DNA of 14,703 bases. Source: Chloroflexota bacterium (GTDB lineage: Bacteria; Chloroflexota; Anaerolineae; Anaerolineales; Anaerolineaceae). Positions 14,159-14,703 of this stretch are shown piece by piece. The notes beneath the pieces are model-generated. The model was not told the origin of the DNA. It saw only the letters and a list, made by a program, of their open reading frames with translations, and ran no database searches. Each line of letters begins with the position of its first letter. The first letter of the stretch is position 1. The stretch is from positions 1-14,703 of the forward strand of contig JAAZPN010000353.1 of assembly GCA_012797215.1 (NCBI GenBank). Direction: 5' to 3'. Position numbers and translations under genes: made by a program.

Positions 14159-14703
14159 AACTCCTCATCGCTTCCACCTACTTTACGCCTTATTCTTCCG
14201 GCTTATCTGTCTATGCTCATCGGCTGGCAAAAGGCCTGGCAGCGTTGGGACATGAAGTGGTTGTGTTGACCTCCCAATATCAGAAGGAATTGCCATCGGA
14301 AGAAACCATGGAAGGATTCCGGGTTATCAGGGTGCCAGTTCGAGGGCGAATATCCAAAGGGGTGCTAATGCCTGGCCTGTTAAAGGCTGCGCATAAATGG
14401 ATTACTTGGGCGGACGCGGTAAATTTACATCTCCCACAATTTGAATCTCTTCTGCTCGCCATCGAAGCGAAATTGCATCAAAAACCACTCTTAGTAACTT
14501 ACCACTGCGATCTGCAAATACAAGGCAATTCGATAAATCGCTTGGCTGGTTGGGTGACGCAAACATTAGGCGCCTGGGTTCTAAAAATGGCAGACAGCAT
14601 CGTTCAAAATTCGCTGGATTACGCAGAAAATTCGCGCTGGCTGAAGCCGCACATAGAAAAAACCCGGGAAGTTCCTATCCCCGTGGAATTAATAAAAGCA
14701 GAC
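14155..14703 (+). CDS. GT4-type glycosyltransferase, N-terminal part (cut by window end)
   Basis: The first 183 codons are present with no stop. The start MKLLIASTYFTPYSSGLSVY, then HRLAKGLAALGHEVVVLTSQY, is the typical N-terminal Rossmann domain of GT-B fold, GT4-family sugar transferases, with the Gly-rich acceptor-side loop at about 14-18. Later stretches ADAVNLHLP, LLVTYHCDLQ and ADSIVQNSLDYAENS fit the same domain. The C-terminal nucleotide-sugar-binding half with its E-x7-E motif lies beyond the window, so donor and acceptor cannot be judged. ATGA overlaps the stop of the upstream flippase-like gene, which suggests that the two work together on a lipid-linked or cell-surface glycan. Confidence 0.88.
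   Translation, partial: MKLLIASTYFTPYSSGLSVYAHRLAKGLAALGHEVVVLTSQYQKELPSEETMEGFRVIRVPVRGRISKGVLMPGLLKAAHKWITWADAVNLHLPQFESLLLAIEAKLHQKPLLVTYHCDLQIQGNSINRLAGWVTQTLGAWVLKMADSIVQNSLDYAENSRWLKPHIEKTREVPIPVELIKAD

Noticed and set aside
1..14703. CRISPR array, tRNA, rRNA, insertion sequence or phage module
   Set aside because: Searched by eye on both strands. No spaced direct repeats, cloverleaf-like sequence, transposase or integrase motifs were found. All gaps between genes are about 110 nt or shorter.

Overview
The window reads as chromosomal housekeeping DNA from a bacterium of the phylum Chloroflexota, most likely class Anaerolineae. Three things point there: an isopentenyl phosphate kinase next to a mevalonate kinase (the archaeal-type late mevalonate route known from Roseiflexus), a type I topoisomerase carrying an extra N-terminal zinc ribbon, and a two-helix membrane protein (4879-6015) whose motifs I recognise as common in Chloroflexota hypothetical proteins. 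The assignment rests on recognition of protein sequence, not on a database search. No tRNA, rRNA, CRISPR array, insertion sequence, integrase or phage gene is visible, and coding density is very high.

Left block, + strand (28-6015): rpsP (ribosomal protein S16), khpA (KH-domain RNA-binding protein), rimM (16S maturation factor), dprA (ssDNA-binding DNA-processing protein), then after a 108-nt gap with a promoter candidate topA (topoisomerase I), and a membrane protein of unknown function. A bidirectional terminator (6028-6057) separates this block from the next. rimM is not followed by trmD and rplS as it is in many bacteria.

Middle block, - strand, transcribed right to left (10448 down to 6072): a UbiA-family prenyltransferase resembling decaprenyl-phosphate phosphoribosyltransferase, mevalonate kinase, isopentenyl phosphate kinase, a 97-nt gap with a perfect -10 box lying in a 16-bp palindrome, a dGTPase-like HD phosphohydrolase and greA. 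The first three genes are tightly packed and look like an isoprenoid unit: mevalonate is phosphorylated, isopentenyl phosphate is converted to IPP, and a polyprenyl-phosphate-using membrane enzyme sits beside them. The decarboxylase needed between the two kinases is not in the window.

Right block, + strand (10522 to the end): tlyA (rRNA 2'-O-methyltransferase), lepA (elongation factor 4), a flippase-like/LPG-synthase-TM membrane protein overlapping lepA by 1 nt, and the first 183 codons of a GT4-type glycosyltransferase overlapping that gene by 4 nt and cut by the window end. The last two probably act in cell-surface glycoconjugate or glycolipid synthesis.

Most genes are ordinary. The parts most worth a second look are non-coding structures: a perfect 13-bp terminator-like hairpin inside the first 20 codons of rimM, a 10-bp stem that buries the Shine-Dalgarno of the 4879-6015 gene, the palindrome over the dgt -10 box, and the divergent ubiA/tlyA start region, where both genes lack a good Shine-Dalgarno and have a -10-like hexamer 6-7 nt before the start codon.
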